From Pollenia angustigena (lineage: Eukaryota; Arthropoda; Insecta; Diptera; Polleniidae), in contig OV884057.1 of NCBI GenBank assembly GCA_930367215.1, positions 201,923,621 to 201,987,620 of the forward strand: a stretch of 64,000 nt of DNA. Direction: 5' to 3'. Within the stretch, counting starts at the first letter, position 1; each line of letters begins with the position of its first letter. Below, piece by piece: positions 1-11,912 of this stretch. The translations under genes and the position numbers were made by a program. Below the pieces are notes generated by a model, which had not been told where the DNA came from, searched no databases, and worked only from the letters and a program-made list of their open reading frames with translations.

Positions 1-81
1 ATTAAGCTGACGATGTATAAAAATTTACATACATTTACTTAAATAAAATTAGTTACAAAAAAAAAAACAACTGAACTTTAA

Positions 82-1080
82 TAACACTGTGCTACACTCG
101 AAAAGCACTTCTGAAATGACCTAGTGTGCGTTAAAGGTGTTGGTGAGCATGTTACGAATCCGGGCTTAAAAGTTTCAATATACCTCCAAATTCCCGAGTT
201 ATGGACCAAAGAAATTTTTTTGAGGCTGCTACTTTTAAACATTTATAACTTTTTTATTTATTAACCGATTTTTGAAATTCAAACGGTCTTGAAAAGAAAA
301 ATAATTGTTATTTTTAAATATATATACTTCTCAGTCAATATTAGCACAAATATGAATAGATTGATTCAATTATATGGAAAATTTTTAATTTTTTTTAAAC
401 TTTTAAAATTTCTACGAGACTTTTTTCCGAATTTAGTTTAAAGGCAACAAATATATTAAAGACAGTATTTTTCTGAGTAAAATGAGACGTCATTTATTAA
501 TATCGGTTGAGAAATGAGGAAGTTATAGTACTTTTTATGAGGAGCTATTTAAGATTAAAGTTATTTTATTAAATCATGCCAATCTAATCGAAACAGGTTG
601 CCACTCTTTTGTTCGCAAAAGTACTATAACTTCCTCATATCTCAACCGATTTTAACAAATGACGTCTCATTTTACTCAGAAAAATACTGTCTTTAATATA
701 TTTGTTGCCTTTAAACTAAATTCGGAAAAAAGTCTCGTTGAAATTTAAAAAGTTTAAAAAAAATTAAAAATTTTCCATATAATTGAAAAAATCTATTCAT
801 ATTTGTGCTAATATTGACTGAGAAGTATATATATTTAAAAATAACAATTATTTTGCTTTTCAAAACCGTTTGAATTTCAAAAATCGGTTAATAAATAATA
901 AAGTTATAAAAGTTTTAAAGTAGCAGCCTCAAAAAAATTCCTTTGGTCCATAACTCGGGAATTTGGAGGTATATTGAAACTTTTAAAACCGCTTTTGTAA
1001 TACACTCATCTAGACCTATAACATACACTAGGTCACTTTGAAAGTGCTTGCAAAAAAGGAAATTTTGTAGCACCGTGTAA
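82..1080. repeat. 1-kb long palindrome (fold-back element)
   Basis: Two arms of about 455 bp, roughly 82-535 and 617-1080, are reverse complements of each other with scattered mismatches. They are separated by an 80-bp spacer. The motif CCCGAGTTATGGACCAAAG near 195 reappears inverted near 945, and TGACGTCTCATTTTACTCAG near 660 pairs with the region near 490. The outer ends (CACTGTGCTAC, and CACGGTGCTAC on the other strand) also pair. No coding potential is visible. The shape fits a fold-back or hairpin-type non-autonomous element; I cannot name the family. Confidence 0.85.
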
Positions 1081-1384
1081 TCATTGCAAAAAATTATTCA
1101 AAATTTTATACTGCAAGTGTATGAGAGTCCAGTAGGAGTATGAACAGAACAAGCATGGCACAAGATTTTCCATACGATTGCACAGAAAAAACCGTTGATC
1201 ACCGTGAAATAAAATTTTTATTTTAATTTATAAAAATAAAATCAAATATTGGTCCTGCTTTTAAAAATAAAGAGGACAAAGATGATAGATTATGAAAAAA
1301 AGATGATAAAAGAGGACAAAAATTTTATAGAGGACAGCCAGTTAAAAAAGAGGATTGTCCTCTAAAAAAGAGTACGTACGGTCA
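1081..1384. other. AT-rich spacer, nothing recognised
   Basis: No gene seen. Several short copies of the string GAGGACAAA lie between about 1270 and 1370; they look like local slippage rather than a feature. Confidence 0.5.
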
Positions 1385-2233
1385 CCTTATCTTAAACTGT
1401 GACGCTTTGTTATTAATTATGGTTTTGGGCGACTAAACTGCTTTCCGTTAGTAGGGTTTCTATGGGGCCTAGGGTAAATTATGTACCGATCTTCACGAAA
1501 TTTCACAGTATCATTTATAGTCCTATAAAACTGTGACGAGCCAAAATCTGTTATGATTGCATTATTTTTTACGGTTTTAGGCGTACTAAACTGTTTTCCG
1601 GTAGTAGGGTTTATATGGGGCCTAAGGTAAATTATGGACCGATCGTCACGAAATTTCACAGTGTTATTTTTAGTCCTAAAAAACTGTGACGTACCAAATT
1701 TTGTTACGCTAGCGTTATTTTTTACGTTTTTAGGCGTACTAAACTGTTTTCCGGGAGTAGTGTTTATATGGGGCTTAGGGTAAATTATGGACGGATCTTC
1801 ACGAAACACGAACAGCGTGATTTTCAGTCAAATAAAACAAACTTTTCCAAAATCTTATCTCATTCCGTGCCTTGTTCCAGCATTTATGTTATTTTTTGTA
1901 ACAAAATTATCAATTTTTTTAGGTGGTGGTTCCACATTTTGATTCATAGCTCTGGTCCTACTGAACCGATTTTGCTGGATTTCAATCCCAAACTGCTTAG
2001 GATAACTACAAGCAATTTGGCACCAAGTTTGTTCATTTCTTTTGAGTTCGAAAGTGAGCGTGTTTTCAACAGACGGACAGACGGACATGGCTAAATCGAC
2101 TTAGAATTACTCAAGGACCCAGAATATATATGCTTTATGGGGTCTGAGATGAATAATAAAAAAGTTTCACACGGAATGACTAACTTAATATACCCTCTTT
2201 ACAACTAATTGTGGTGGAGGGTATAAAAATATG
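1385..2233 (+). repeat. 3' part of a dispersed fly repeat with an internal 153-bp triplication
   Basis: The right end (GACGGACAGACGGACATGG near 2073, then GTGGTGGAGGGTATAAAA at 2211-2228) matches the ends of the repeats that close near 22010 and 27875. Inside, from about 1417 to 1810, a 153-bp block is present about two and a half times. Each block has the string GGTAAATTATGKACCGATC and a CTGTGAC motif. The triplication leaves the minus strand open for 130 codons, but the frame simply follows the repeat and has no recognisable domain. Confidence 0.7.
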
Positions 2234-2440
2234 TATTTCAATGATCATTAATGTTATACGTGAATTTAGCATTATTTTAGGTGATTTTTGTGCTTAAAAT
2301 AGCACTTACAGCAGACTTATCAAAATATAAATTTCGTTGAAAAAAAAGTTGATATTCATTAGTTAGGAAATTAGTTTAAAGAATGCAATTCATAGAAATA
2401 TAATTTGTTCTGTTAAAATAAATAAAATATAATAATAAAA

Positions 2441-2900
2441 TACTACTGGAAAAACCGTATCGTGCGTTATGTAGCGTGCGTCACAAAGGGTTCGCGGCTT
2501 TTGTCAAAAAATCACAAAATTTTTTGGCTGCGAATAAGTGCGTTTAGAATTCTCTTATTGTCATCTTTCTTTTAGGAATTAGATTTTGTATACCTTATCA
2601 TGCCAAATTCGCTAAAAATTAAGAAAACGCACTTCAACCTTTGAAGTTACTGCCACTTTTTGTAGCGTGCGTCACAAAACTTTGTGATCAATTATTTCGC
2701 AACAAATACTTGGTAAGAAATTATGATATATGCCATTCGTAAGTACATATTAATATCACTAAATACTATATATAACTTGAAGCTATCTTTTTTGAAAGAC
2801 CAAAAAATGTTTATATTTCAATCAGAAAACGCGCACGAATGTAGCGTTCGTCACGCAGGATTTGCCCATATCGTCGCAGGAATTAAAGAACGCTGTAACT
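2441..2900. repeat. Three spaced GTAGCGTGCGTCAC motifs
   Basis: The string GTAGCGTGCGTCACAAA occurs at about 2471 and 2662, and a variant GTAGCGTTCGTCACGCAG at about 2839. The spacing is roughly 190 and 180 bp. The sequence between copies is not clearly alike, so this may be a decayed tandem repeat. The GC-rich words stand out against the AT-rich background. Function unknown. Confidence 0.45.
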
Positions 2901-3373
2901 GACAAAACATGAAATATTCACCCGAGCCAAAAAAAAAAACTGTGTGAAAGAACGTAGAAAAAAGTTGATATGTATCACAAAAACTATACAACTTAGGAAC
3001 ATGATTTTAAAAATGTATTTTTATTTTTTCTCGCTTTATATATTGGCTCTAAACATTTTCTCTCAAGTCTATTATTCCCGGTGATTCTGCGGCTTACAGC
3101 AAACGATTTTTTGTTTGTTTTCATCATACAAATATGGGACCGGGACCAATCGCCGTAGTATTTTTTTCTGATAAAAAAATTGCAATTTCTAGGGATCTTA
3201 AAACGTCATTCGATTTCGCTTAACTTTGAACATATGTTGGGTGGTTCATACGCTATATATAATTTTAGTTTTTAAATTATTTTTTTTTTTTTTTTTTTTG
3301 ATAATCACTCCTATATAATCAAAAAGGGCGGCTTATTAAAGAGTGTCTAGGGCGGAAGCAGGCCCAAATCCGC
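2901..3373. other. Unannotated AT-rich stretch with a 20-T run
   Basis: No gene or repeat border recognised. A homopolymer of 20 T lies at 3280-3299. Confidence 0.5.
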
Positions 3374-4033
3374 CACTGGTGACATCAAAGTTACTACAAA
3401 TGACATCAATGATGTAAAAAGTAACATCAATCCACTGACTGGCGTCCTCGTACAATTTTGTCATTTTCTACGTGTCATCTATTTAATGACTATAGTGACA
3501 TCAATTCGATGCCACATTTTGTATATTATTAACATTATTTTCATGATTACAATGTTTTATAAGAATCAAAAATTCCTACATTCTATTTTTTAAATTATTT
3601 AGTTAAATACATCAAATTTTTAAAGTAGAATGATTCGAGAACCATATGGGGCATGGTGATGGTGTCTTATTATTGAGAGTTCTGCTGTAAACAGAGGTCG
3701 TAATTTAACAAACGTGAAACAAACATTTGTAACGGGTAAGTAAATAACAATATTCTCTCACTTTGACTTAAGTCAATTCCAATGACTTTGACTTAATGAC
3801 AAACTGTAATTAAATTGATGTTAATGTGTTCTTTCTCCGATGTTACTGCGTCATCGCTCTGAGGACATGTTCGTCATTTCTGTGATGCCGATGTGTCATC
3901 CCAGTGATGACATAATTTCATTTTGACCCTGATGACACTTTGGCCAAGTGATGTTAAGGTTGACATCACCATGATGAAAAGTGTCATGGGGTCAAAAATA
4001 CATCAGCGTTATTACGCCTTTTCTATCAGTGTA
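3374..4033. repeat. TGACATCA/TGATGTCA-rich repeat, possible CACTG-ended element
   Basis: The words TGACATCA, TGATG, GTCATC and their complements recur at least fifteen times in both orientations. They are dense at 3378-3440 and 3835-3990. The block begins with CACTGGTGACATCAAAG and ends with CTTTTCTATCAGTG, so both ends read CACTG going inward. This suggests a degenerate inverted-repeat element. A short open frame (3923-4132) only translates these words and is not considered a gene. Confidence 0.5.
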
Positions 4034-6888
4034 TGCATATACTACATACATATTTTTTTTTACTTTCCAAAGGATTTCTCTAGAATGTTGCCCAAGTCTA
4101 CTTTTAATATCTTAAACAATATTTTCTACTAAACTCTTTATTTTTATTCCTTCCCCCAGGTAATTTGTTTAACTAAAATTTTTTTACAATAAAAGTACAT
4201 AATTAATTCAATAAGACATCATAAAATAATTAACTCAAACAGAAAATGTTATTAAGGCTGAGAAACTTCCTCCCTGGAATCCTAAATCAACCAACGAACC
4301 TCAAGAAGAATTGGCTGCTTACATTTTCTTTGACAAACATTTTACAATTTTTAAAACAATTTGATCGGCAACTTAAATTTTTAAAATAAAAAAAAAACTA
4401 AAAACTACCAACCATGGGAAATTGCCAAAAGCCAAATAGTAAAATATTTAAAGGCATCATAGTATTTGTATGCGGATGGTTGACTGAATGGATGCGGAGT
4501 TTCAGTGTGGACTCTGTGTTTGAATATTTCATTCATACACAAATCAAATATTAACAAAATCAACACAAACAAAAAAAATACTGGGTAAAAAAAAATCTGT
4601 AGTCAAGTTAAAAAAAAAAAAAGTAAAACAAACGACCGAAAAGTTAGTCCAACCTAAAGAAGGCCAGTAAATGTGTCAAGTTTGAAAATGATGCAGAAAA
4701 TTTGTTTTATGATGTTAACAATGGGAAAGTAAGACAATCAACATAAATCGATCAAGGGAATTAATTATTTTGGTGAAATAAAGAGAAATGTAGTAAACTT
4801 GAACGTTCAATTTAAATATCTTGTTTTAAAGTTATCGCGGTTTTAAAGTTGGTAGAAAGAATTCAACAAAACATAGTTCTGAATTTAGTTAGTATTTTTT
4901 GTTACTGATTCACAATTTCACACGTTTAATTTTTCGCCATAAATTGCTGAATTCGTAATAAAGATAAGCAAATATACTCTGAACTTTTTACAGCGCAGAG
5001 TAAAAATCGGATATAGAAAACTTGGGTTAGTTTTGAATTCAGGTAGTCGGTTTTATTATTGATATTGAATTTCACCCGAAAAATGGTTTTACCCTCATTG
5101 TTAAAATCATAATGAAATTCGAAAAATTTCAATCGATTTTGTGAAATGTTAGATCTAAAATCCGATAAACTCATTTTTATTTAATTCATAATTTAGTTAG
5201 AGGGTGTTGTTTTTAGTTTTGAATTTTATCGGAAAAACCGCCAACTAATACAGAACAATGTTAGTTAAAGCTGTGTTTTCCAACCGTTGCAACTTGTTGT
5301 ACAATTAAGTCAAGTTGCTCAACCAATTGTTATGTTAAAGATCTGGTTGACCCAAAATTTCCATCAAAATTTGAATTTCATTCAACTGACGATCAACTTA
5401 AGGGCAAAATAAACTACACAAATGGCTTGACAAACACACACTTTGTTTCCTGTTTCTGTTTGCAAACAAACAACACAAACCTTTTTCGTACAACCATTAA
5501 TTTAAAAAAATATAAAATAAAGTAAAAGAATTTGGATTAGAGTGGATTTAAAAAACGAGCTGTTTCGGGACCAACAGTGCTGCTTAAAATCATTGAATCA
5601 ACGGCTTAAAATCATTTTAATGCTTCTTTTTCTACTTCTTTACTCTGCAAAGTGTTCATTGAAATGATTATATTTAGCACTAGACTCCACAAAAAGTTTG
5701 ACAAATACCCAACATATCTGCCAAATAATAAAAATTTTTAATATTTCTACAAACATGCTGCAGATGTTTATCCAAACAGCAAACATCCCAATTAGCAACA
5801 CATAACATTTATACAAACGCAAAACTTTGCATTGCAGGCATGTTCCGCAAAAAGCTTGACATTTGCGATTCTTACTTGAAATCGCATAAGATGTGTAGAT
5901 CGCAAGCAGTTTGACGACTTCATATTGCAAAAGTAGGCTGAAGGGAACTAAAATATTTTTAAGCAACTATGGGAGACGCAAGCAAAACGCACGAATTCCA
6001 GAAAACCTTAAATCAAAACTGGCACTTTGAGATTTCAAATCATGCGATTGTCAGAACTTGGCCGATGGTTGCCAAGCCATTTGTGTGATTTATTTTGTGC
6101 TTTGGGGTGTTTACTGTACAAAAATAAGTTCTTTAAGAAGTTTAATGAAACGTTGGTTGAAAAAGTGTAGCCTTTGCAGCGAACGATCAACTGGTTTATG
6201 CAACTAAGTTCTACTACCAGTTGCAACAGAGTTTTATCAAGTCCGCCTCACAAACGAGCCAAGGCCGAAGAAATACGCTTTAATAATCGTCGTCGAAATT
6301 ACAAGCAGATGAACTATTGATTTAAAAAAAAAATTAAGAAAATTCCTTTTATAAACCTGAAATATTTTTTATTAATAAGACCGTGCGTGATTGCACTTTT
6401 CCCCCTATAAGCGTGATTAAACCACTCATGCGCACAGCTCTAAATTTCATTAATCTGTAATATGTCTTCCAATCAACGTACTTATCTCAGCTAACCTTCC
6501 CTTTTTTACCTACCAAAAGAAAAGAAACTAAAATATAATTAACCATAAATTGATTATGGGTTGTATAAAATACTAAAAGAAGAAAATTAAAAATAAAGCA
6601 CAAATAACCATTTGAACTCCAACTCTGTAGGTGAAGGTTTATTGAAGACAATGAAATTATGAAAGCAAACTAAACAGGGTGTATAAAAAATAATCAATTT
6701 TTTTTTTTTTATTATATAAAATTATTTTAAGGAGGGGTTTATTTGGGAGTTTTGTCAAAATAATCATCTTTACCGCTTTATTGGGAGTGATATCGAACAT
6801 TATGGAACTGGAGTTGCAAAATTGTGTAGTAATTTTTAAGCTAAAAATTTTTTAGAATCTGAAGTTCTCTATCGAAACTGCATTTCAA
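4034..6888. other. 2.9 kb of AT-rich DNA without recognisable genes
   Basis: Open frames here (for example on the minus strand at 4926-5174 and 5640-5966) are short, have no recognised motif and carry no repeat-family signature. I see no splice-supported gene. Confidence 0.5.
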
Positions 6889-7425
6889 AAAATGCAAAAT
6901 GCATTTCGTGGCACACTTTCACCTCAGTGGATTCGTTAACAAGCTAAATAGCTGCATTTGGGCAAATGAGAATCGACAAGTGGTTGTTGAAAAGCCGATG
7001 CAACCACAAAGAGTGACGGTTCGGTGCGGTTTATGGGCTGGCGGCGTCATCAGCCCGTACTTCTTCGATACTTAGGTCGGCCAAACAGTTACCGTAAATG
7101 GTATTCGCTATCGCGATAAGATAACGGACTTCTTGTGGTGAGAAATTGAGGATATGGACCTGGAAGATATGTGGCTCCAACGTGATGGTGCCACTTACCA
7201 CACGGCCAACGAAACAATGGCTCTTTTGCGCGAGAAATTCAACGACCGTGTTATCTCACGTCGTGGCGATGTTGATTGGCCGACTTAAGGATGAGATAAT
7301 TCGGCACATTAACGACATTGAACCTCAATTATGTCTCAGAGTTATTTAAAATATGAACCATCGGATAGAGGTATGCCACTGAAGCTGTGGCTAGCGTTTG
7401 GCCTATATTTTGTTTCACAGATAGT
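6889..7425 (+). pseudogene. Mariner-type transposase remnant
   Basis: Translated in shifting frames, the stretch reads as the middle and C-terminal part of a mariner-family DDE transposase, the nuclease that cuts and rejoins the element ends. Recognisable pieces, in order: a LSGFVNK block near 6930, QRVTVRCGLWAGG near 7007, VTVNGIRYRDKITDF near 7090, EDMWLQRDGATYHTANET near 7165 and LKDEIIRHINDIEPQLC near 7290. In-frame stops (for example about 7073 and 7140) and loss of the segment around the third catalytic acid show it is dead. The N-terminal DNA-binding half is not visible upstream. No inverted terminal repeats were identified. Confidence 0.85.
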
Positions 7426-8235
7426 TGTCGTTGATCCTTCTATAATAATTAAAATATATAAAGATAAATCTCTAAAGACTTTTGTTTTATTTACAATTAA
7501 CATCGTGGTTTGACAAACCTTTACAATTTGTATGAAAATTATAGCATAAACGTACATAATTTGTTAAATGAAAAAATTTGTTTAAAACATTGATGATAAC
7601 TTTTTTGAAAGAGTGGCAAATATGGAAATAATTCTTTGATCTATTAAGCATAATTCACGTCTTCTCTATAAAGCCAAAGCTACTACTTCGAGAAGGCAAT
7701 TGAATGCGGGTGTCAACTTTAACCGTCAAGTTTAAGTAAATGATTTCAGTCCCTTCCCATTCTACATGACATTTCATCTGTTCAAATTATCTTAAGGATA
7801 TTTCACCTTTTGTTGTTACATCCTCAGGGGAAATCATTTGCTGTCAATACCTGGGATTCGGCAAAAATCTACATTTGACAGATCTCAAGAGAACATCACA
7901 ATATCTTTAGATCAGTGATCTAATCTGGTATCACGGGAATCAGTAGACCTCCCCCCCCCCCCCCCCCTTAATTTGGCACCGGACTTACTGTTGCTTGAGG
8001 TCTCCGTTAGTATGCTTCTTGCGGGAAATGCTTTCTTTCTTTCAGGGAGATTGTTATTGCGGGATTTTCGCTTTTCCGTTGAAAAGCACTTTCGAGGATC
8101 ACGTAATGTTTGTGGTTCACTACCCAAAGACGTGGGAAGGGAGATCCTGAAAATACCGCTCAAAGGCTGATTTTTAGCCACTTTTGAGAAAGTTCGGCAT
8201 GAGGGGGATCATCATTAGTTGTTGCTGCTACTCAA
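7426..8235. other. Unannotated stretch with a 17-C homopolymer
   Basis: No gene recognised. A run of 17 C occupies 7951-7967, unusual in such AT-rich DNA. Overlapping open frames on both strands at 7912-8181 have no homology signature. Confidence 0.45.
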
Positions 8236-8491
8236 CATATCGTCGTGCGGGAGTTTATGTGCTCTATCCGCCATTTTACACATTTCGAGTTAATTATGCC
8301 ACTTTAGGTTTTCGACCCCAAATTTTTCAAATATGTTATCCGTTTTCGGCTATCTCATCTAGTTTCTGAGATAAATAGTGTCTGTTTTGTTCTATATCCT
8401 TCAAACCTGAATTATGTTAAAACTTCAAGATCGATTTTCTCAAAATACACTTTTGGCATATAGAGCACATAAACTCCCGCACGACGATATG
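8236..8491. mobile_element. 256-bp MITE with 33-bp terminal inverted repeats
   Basis: ATATCGTCGTGCGGGAGTTT at 8237 continues to about 8269 and is repeated in inverse orientation at about 8458-8490, apparently without mismatch. The interior has no coding capacity. This is a short non-autonomous inverted-repeat element; superfamily not assigned because no clear target duplication is visible. Confidence 0.75.
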
Positions 8492-9871
8492 CCGCTAGCA
8501 TATTTCCCAAGGCGGCGGAGCTTAGATAGATCAAGCTCCTAAGCAAGAGGCGAGTGTATAATCTTGCCGGATTATGCACTTAAATTGGTTGCTCTCAGGG
8601 GAGGGAGGCTGGGTGATTGGTAAACGCATTGTTTGTCACCCAGTGGCTAAGATCCATCAAGAGATAATGCCATATACCACTTGCTTATATAAATCTTTTC
8701 CACATCTGCCCAAAATAATGTCAAAATATTAAGCCGCTGGTGAAATTACTAATAACGGTCAAAAGTCAAAGTATGTTTTAAAATCGCTAGATCCATAAAC
8801 CCCAAATCTGCGTTATCGATTCGAAATATATTTATTCTTTTAACACCTCATTTTTAAACTCCCAGTCTAAGTGTTCACGAAAAGAAGTTTATAAATCTAA
8901 GAACCTCCACCTTCAGCTAAAAACAGTCAACAACTTGCAAAAACAAGTGTATGAGTAATCGCTACAAGGCGATTATTATGTTTTCAAACTGCAACAACAA
9001 CCAAAACATAAACACTTAGAAATGCAACAACACATCAACGACTTTTCAAGCAACACATCATTTATCTTATACAAGATATGCAACATTCATTGAAATTAGC
9101 TGAAAGTAACTTAAGACTGACTGAGTATTCCAAAAAAAAAAAAAAATAAACTATTTGCTGCTTGTGGCATCAACAGACTATTGCTAATGCTGAAGTTGCA
9201 ACATATTTAAGCGATGACTAAATTTTCGTTTCAAGCTTGAGAAAATTGTATTGTGAAACGGTTTCTTTTTTAGCCAACAAACAAATCCCTGCTATCAAAC
9301 CGGAAATGGGGTGGATGCCAAACTGATTGAATCAACTTATCCATCCATCCATCCACCAGCAACGATTTTGTATGTGTAAAGTTTGATGTTGTGCAGTTTA
9401 AGCCATTTATTTATTGTCAGTTGCAGAAGAAGTGCAAGAAAAAGATTGTGAAAATTTATGTTTTATGATTAAGACGACAAGACAGACGGACAAACAGTCA
9501 GTCAGTTAATGCAAAATTGTTTCAATGTAAAGTTGACAAGAGTTTGAAAGAATTCTCGGAAGTTGTTTTGAAAATATTGACTCATTTCGTTTGATAAAAC
9601 ATGTGAGGTATGAAAAAAAACTTGCTAAAGATTTTATTTTCATGGTTTAAATTCCATTTGAAATTGTTTTCGGAAAATGAACTTTCCCATGGTATTTTTT
9701 TTTTTTTTTTTTTTATATATATGTAAAATTCTAAAAATGTTTAGTGCAGAATTTATTTATATACCTACGTACAGGGTGTTTTTAAGAGTTACAAAATTTT
9801 CAATTAAAATAATGCAAAGACAAATCGTTTAAATATCAAATAAACTGGCACATAGATTAACATTAACGGCC
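8492..9871. other. Unannotated AT-rich DNA
   Basis: No gene recognised. Only simple features are seen: a short (ATCC)n run near 9340 and a T-run near 9695-9712. Confidence 0.5.
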
Positions 9872-10155
9872 AATTTCAGTTGTAATTAACTATCAGTTAT
9901 AACTGTCAAAACGCATAGTTAACTGGAAGTTAAAGTATTAGTTAATGTTAACTGAACTTGGTGAGCACTTAGATTACTGAAACCGAAACCGAACTAAGGA
10001 TTCCACCACCCCAATTAGCTGACTGCCTGTTCATTTATTTCCGAACGAAGACTTCGTTCGCTTAACTTACACTTAAAATAAAAACAAATTATAAACTATT
10101 GTTTTTGTTTTACATTTTAGTTAAGCAAACGATGTCTTCATTCGAAATTGCTTAA
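9872..10155. repeat. Two small fold-back repeats
   Basis: At 9872-9963, CCAATTTCAGTTGTAATTAAC pairs with the inverse of GTTAATGTTAACTGAACTTGG. At 10028-10155, arms of about 40 bp pair: one contains the palindrome CGAACGAAGACTTCGTTCG, the other GCAAACGATGTCTTCATTCG. Both look like very small, decayed inverted-repeat elements. Confidence 0.5.
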
Positions 10156-10193
10156 AAGGCCATACGTTTTTAAAGATGAAATAGTGTTTTGAC

Positions 10194-10710
10194 CAGTGTT
10201 CGAAAATAAACACTAAATATCGTTTCTTAATGTTCGGTTCGGTAGATTTGTGGAAAACACAAACGCTAATAGTGTTTGTGTAGAAAATCATTAAAAAATA
10301 ACGTTTCCCTGTTAGTCATCTTTCGAACACAAAAATATTACTGTTTTTATCAAACTCAACAAAAGATGTGAACATTTAATTCCGTCCGTTTTTTTGAAAA
10401 TCCACAAACTTCAGTGTGTTCGGTTCGGCTCGTTAATGTTCGTCCCTTTTGGCTGGTAAAAAAAAAAAACATTTTTTTACAAAAACAAAATACACACACG
10501 AAAAAAACATTATAGAACATTAAAATATAATGTTTGTCTACAGTATCACTACAATTGTTCTGTTTTTTAACGAAGAACCGAACTTTCTTGAAAATAGTTA
10601 CGAACGGTATTAAGGGTTGTGTATGTCTACACAATCACTAAAAAAATAGATAGCGTTCCTGGGTGTGTGAGCCGAACGTTAAATAATGTACTGTTTATTT
10701 TCGAACACTG
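10194..10710. mobile_element. hAT-type MITE with 8-bp target duplication
   Basis: The element starts CAGTGTTCGAAAATAAACA and ends with its inverse (TTTATTTTCGAACACTG). It is flanked on both sides by GTTTTGAC (10186-10193 and 10711-10718). An 8-bp target duplication together with a CAGTG end is typical of the hAT superfamily. The 517-bp interior has no transposase. Confidence 0.85.
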
Positions 10711-10755
10711 GTTTTGACTATGGCTTAAAACTTATTAACAATTTTGTTTATTGAT

Positions 10756-11764
10756 TAGGGTGTTCAGTCGATTAATCGAACAATTTAAGACGATTAATTG
10801 TTCGAATAATTTAAAATTGCTTATTTCGATTAAAGGATTAATCGAAGAATTTATACCGATTAATCGAATAATACTTATATATAGTGTTTGTGATAAATGT
10901 ATAATTTTTTAAAGTTTTAAGTCGAATAAACAAACCAAGTGTATGTGTCCGTTGGAATTAAAAAAAAAAACACAGTCACGTTTAGTGAGTAATTTAGCTT
11001 ATATTTTTATTAAATTTTTTCAACACAATCTTATAATTAATTTAACAAAAGAAAAAACGACAAAGGTATGTTAACCCAAAGGTAAATCGTTTTTAAAATT
11101 TGTTCGATTTTAAATCCACTTTATGTCTGTTTCTAGAACACGCCCATATTTATTAACAAAATAGTTCATGTGTTTCTCTCTTTTGAATGAGTTTGGCTTA
11201 AAAATATTGTACGAAGGATAAATGTAATAATGCTAAATGTAACAGGTGTCCAAAAATGTATAAACGTAAATGTTCTTTAACAACTTCACTAATTCACCTC
11301 TTACACAGTGACTATAATATAGTACTTGAAGTTGCTCCACCAACAAAATCATAGGGGCTACAAGTGGTCCAATGGATTAATATTTTAAACAAGATACATC
11401 AATCTATTCTCTAGAGGAAATTATTTGCAGATGCATAACAGAGCATGGAATGCTAAAAAGTTTCAGAAAATCCAAAGTTATGTTGACGATTTTAAAATCT
11501 AAGTTCCCGAAAGTGAACCAACAATTTGGAGATACATTGCCAAGTTTTAGTTAAAAAATTATGTTTATTAAAACAAGTATGTACTGCTTTTTTCTAAAAT
11601 TATCGGAAAAAATATCGTTATTTATTAAATTTCTGGAATTAGAATTATTCGATGTATTGATTAATTTTAAAATTTTATTCGTTTAATCGAATAAGTTAAA
11701 AATGCCAAATATCGATTAATCGTTTAATCGAACAAAAATAAAACCCGATTAATTGAACACCAAA
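10756..11764. mobile_element. Decayed hAT-type element (TAGGGTGTTCA ends)
   Basis: The left end TAGGGTGTTCAGTCGATTAATCG and the right end CGATTAATTGAACACC are inverted repeats rich in the word CGATTAATCG. The ends resemble those of the 19072-20497 and 39734-40131 elements. No target duplication is preserved. The interior keeps a BED-type zinc-finger remnant at about 11232-11352, which supports a hAT origin. Confidence 0.7.
11232..11352 (+). pseudogene. BED zinc-finger remnant of a hAT transposase
   Basis: The plus-strand frame from 11232 reads AKCNRCPKMYKRK followed by SLTTSLIHLL. This is the CxxC plus small-residue and His layout of the BED finger that hAT transposases use to bind their element ends. 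The frame closes at about 11350 after about 40 codons, and nothing that can be aligned to the RNase-H-like catalytic core is seen downstream. It lies inside the 10756-11764 inverted-repeat element, so it is most simply its decayed transposase. The zinc ligands on the C-terminal side are only partly preserved. Confidence 0.6.
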
Positions 11765-11912
11765 AGTGTGTCACTGAAAAAAGTTTTTAAGGCCCTAAGT
11801 GTAAAACGCAACGCAACGCCAAAAATACATTGAAAGCAAAAACAAAGTCAAAAATATTTTAGGATTTTGTTTTGCGTTTTAAAATTCTCAACGCCCCAAT
11901 TTATGCAAACCC

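Noticed and set aside
5640..5966. 108-codon minus-strand frame, Cys-rich with hydrophobic stretches
   Set aside because: Looks like a membrane protein by composition only. No start context, no domain and no supporting neighbours.
7912..8181. Overlapping 89- and 65-codon frames
   Set aside because: Opposite-strand shadows next to a poly-C run, with no homology signature.
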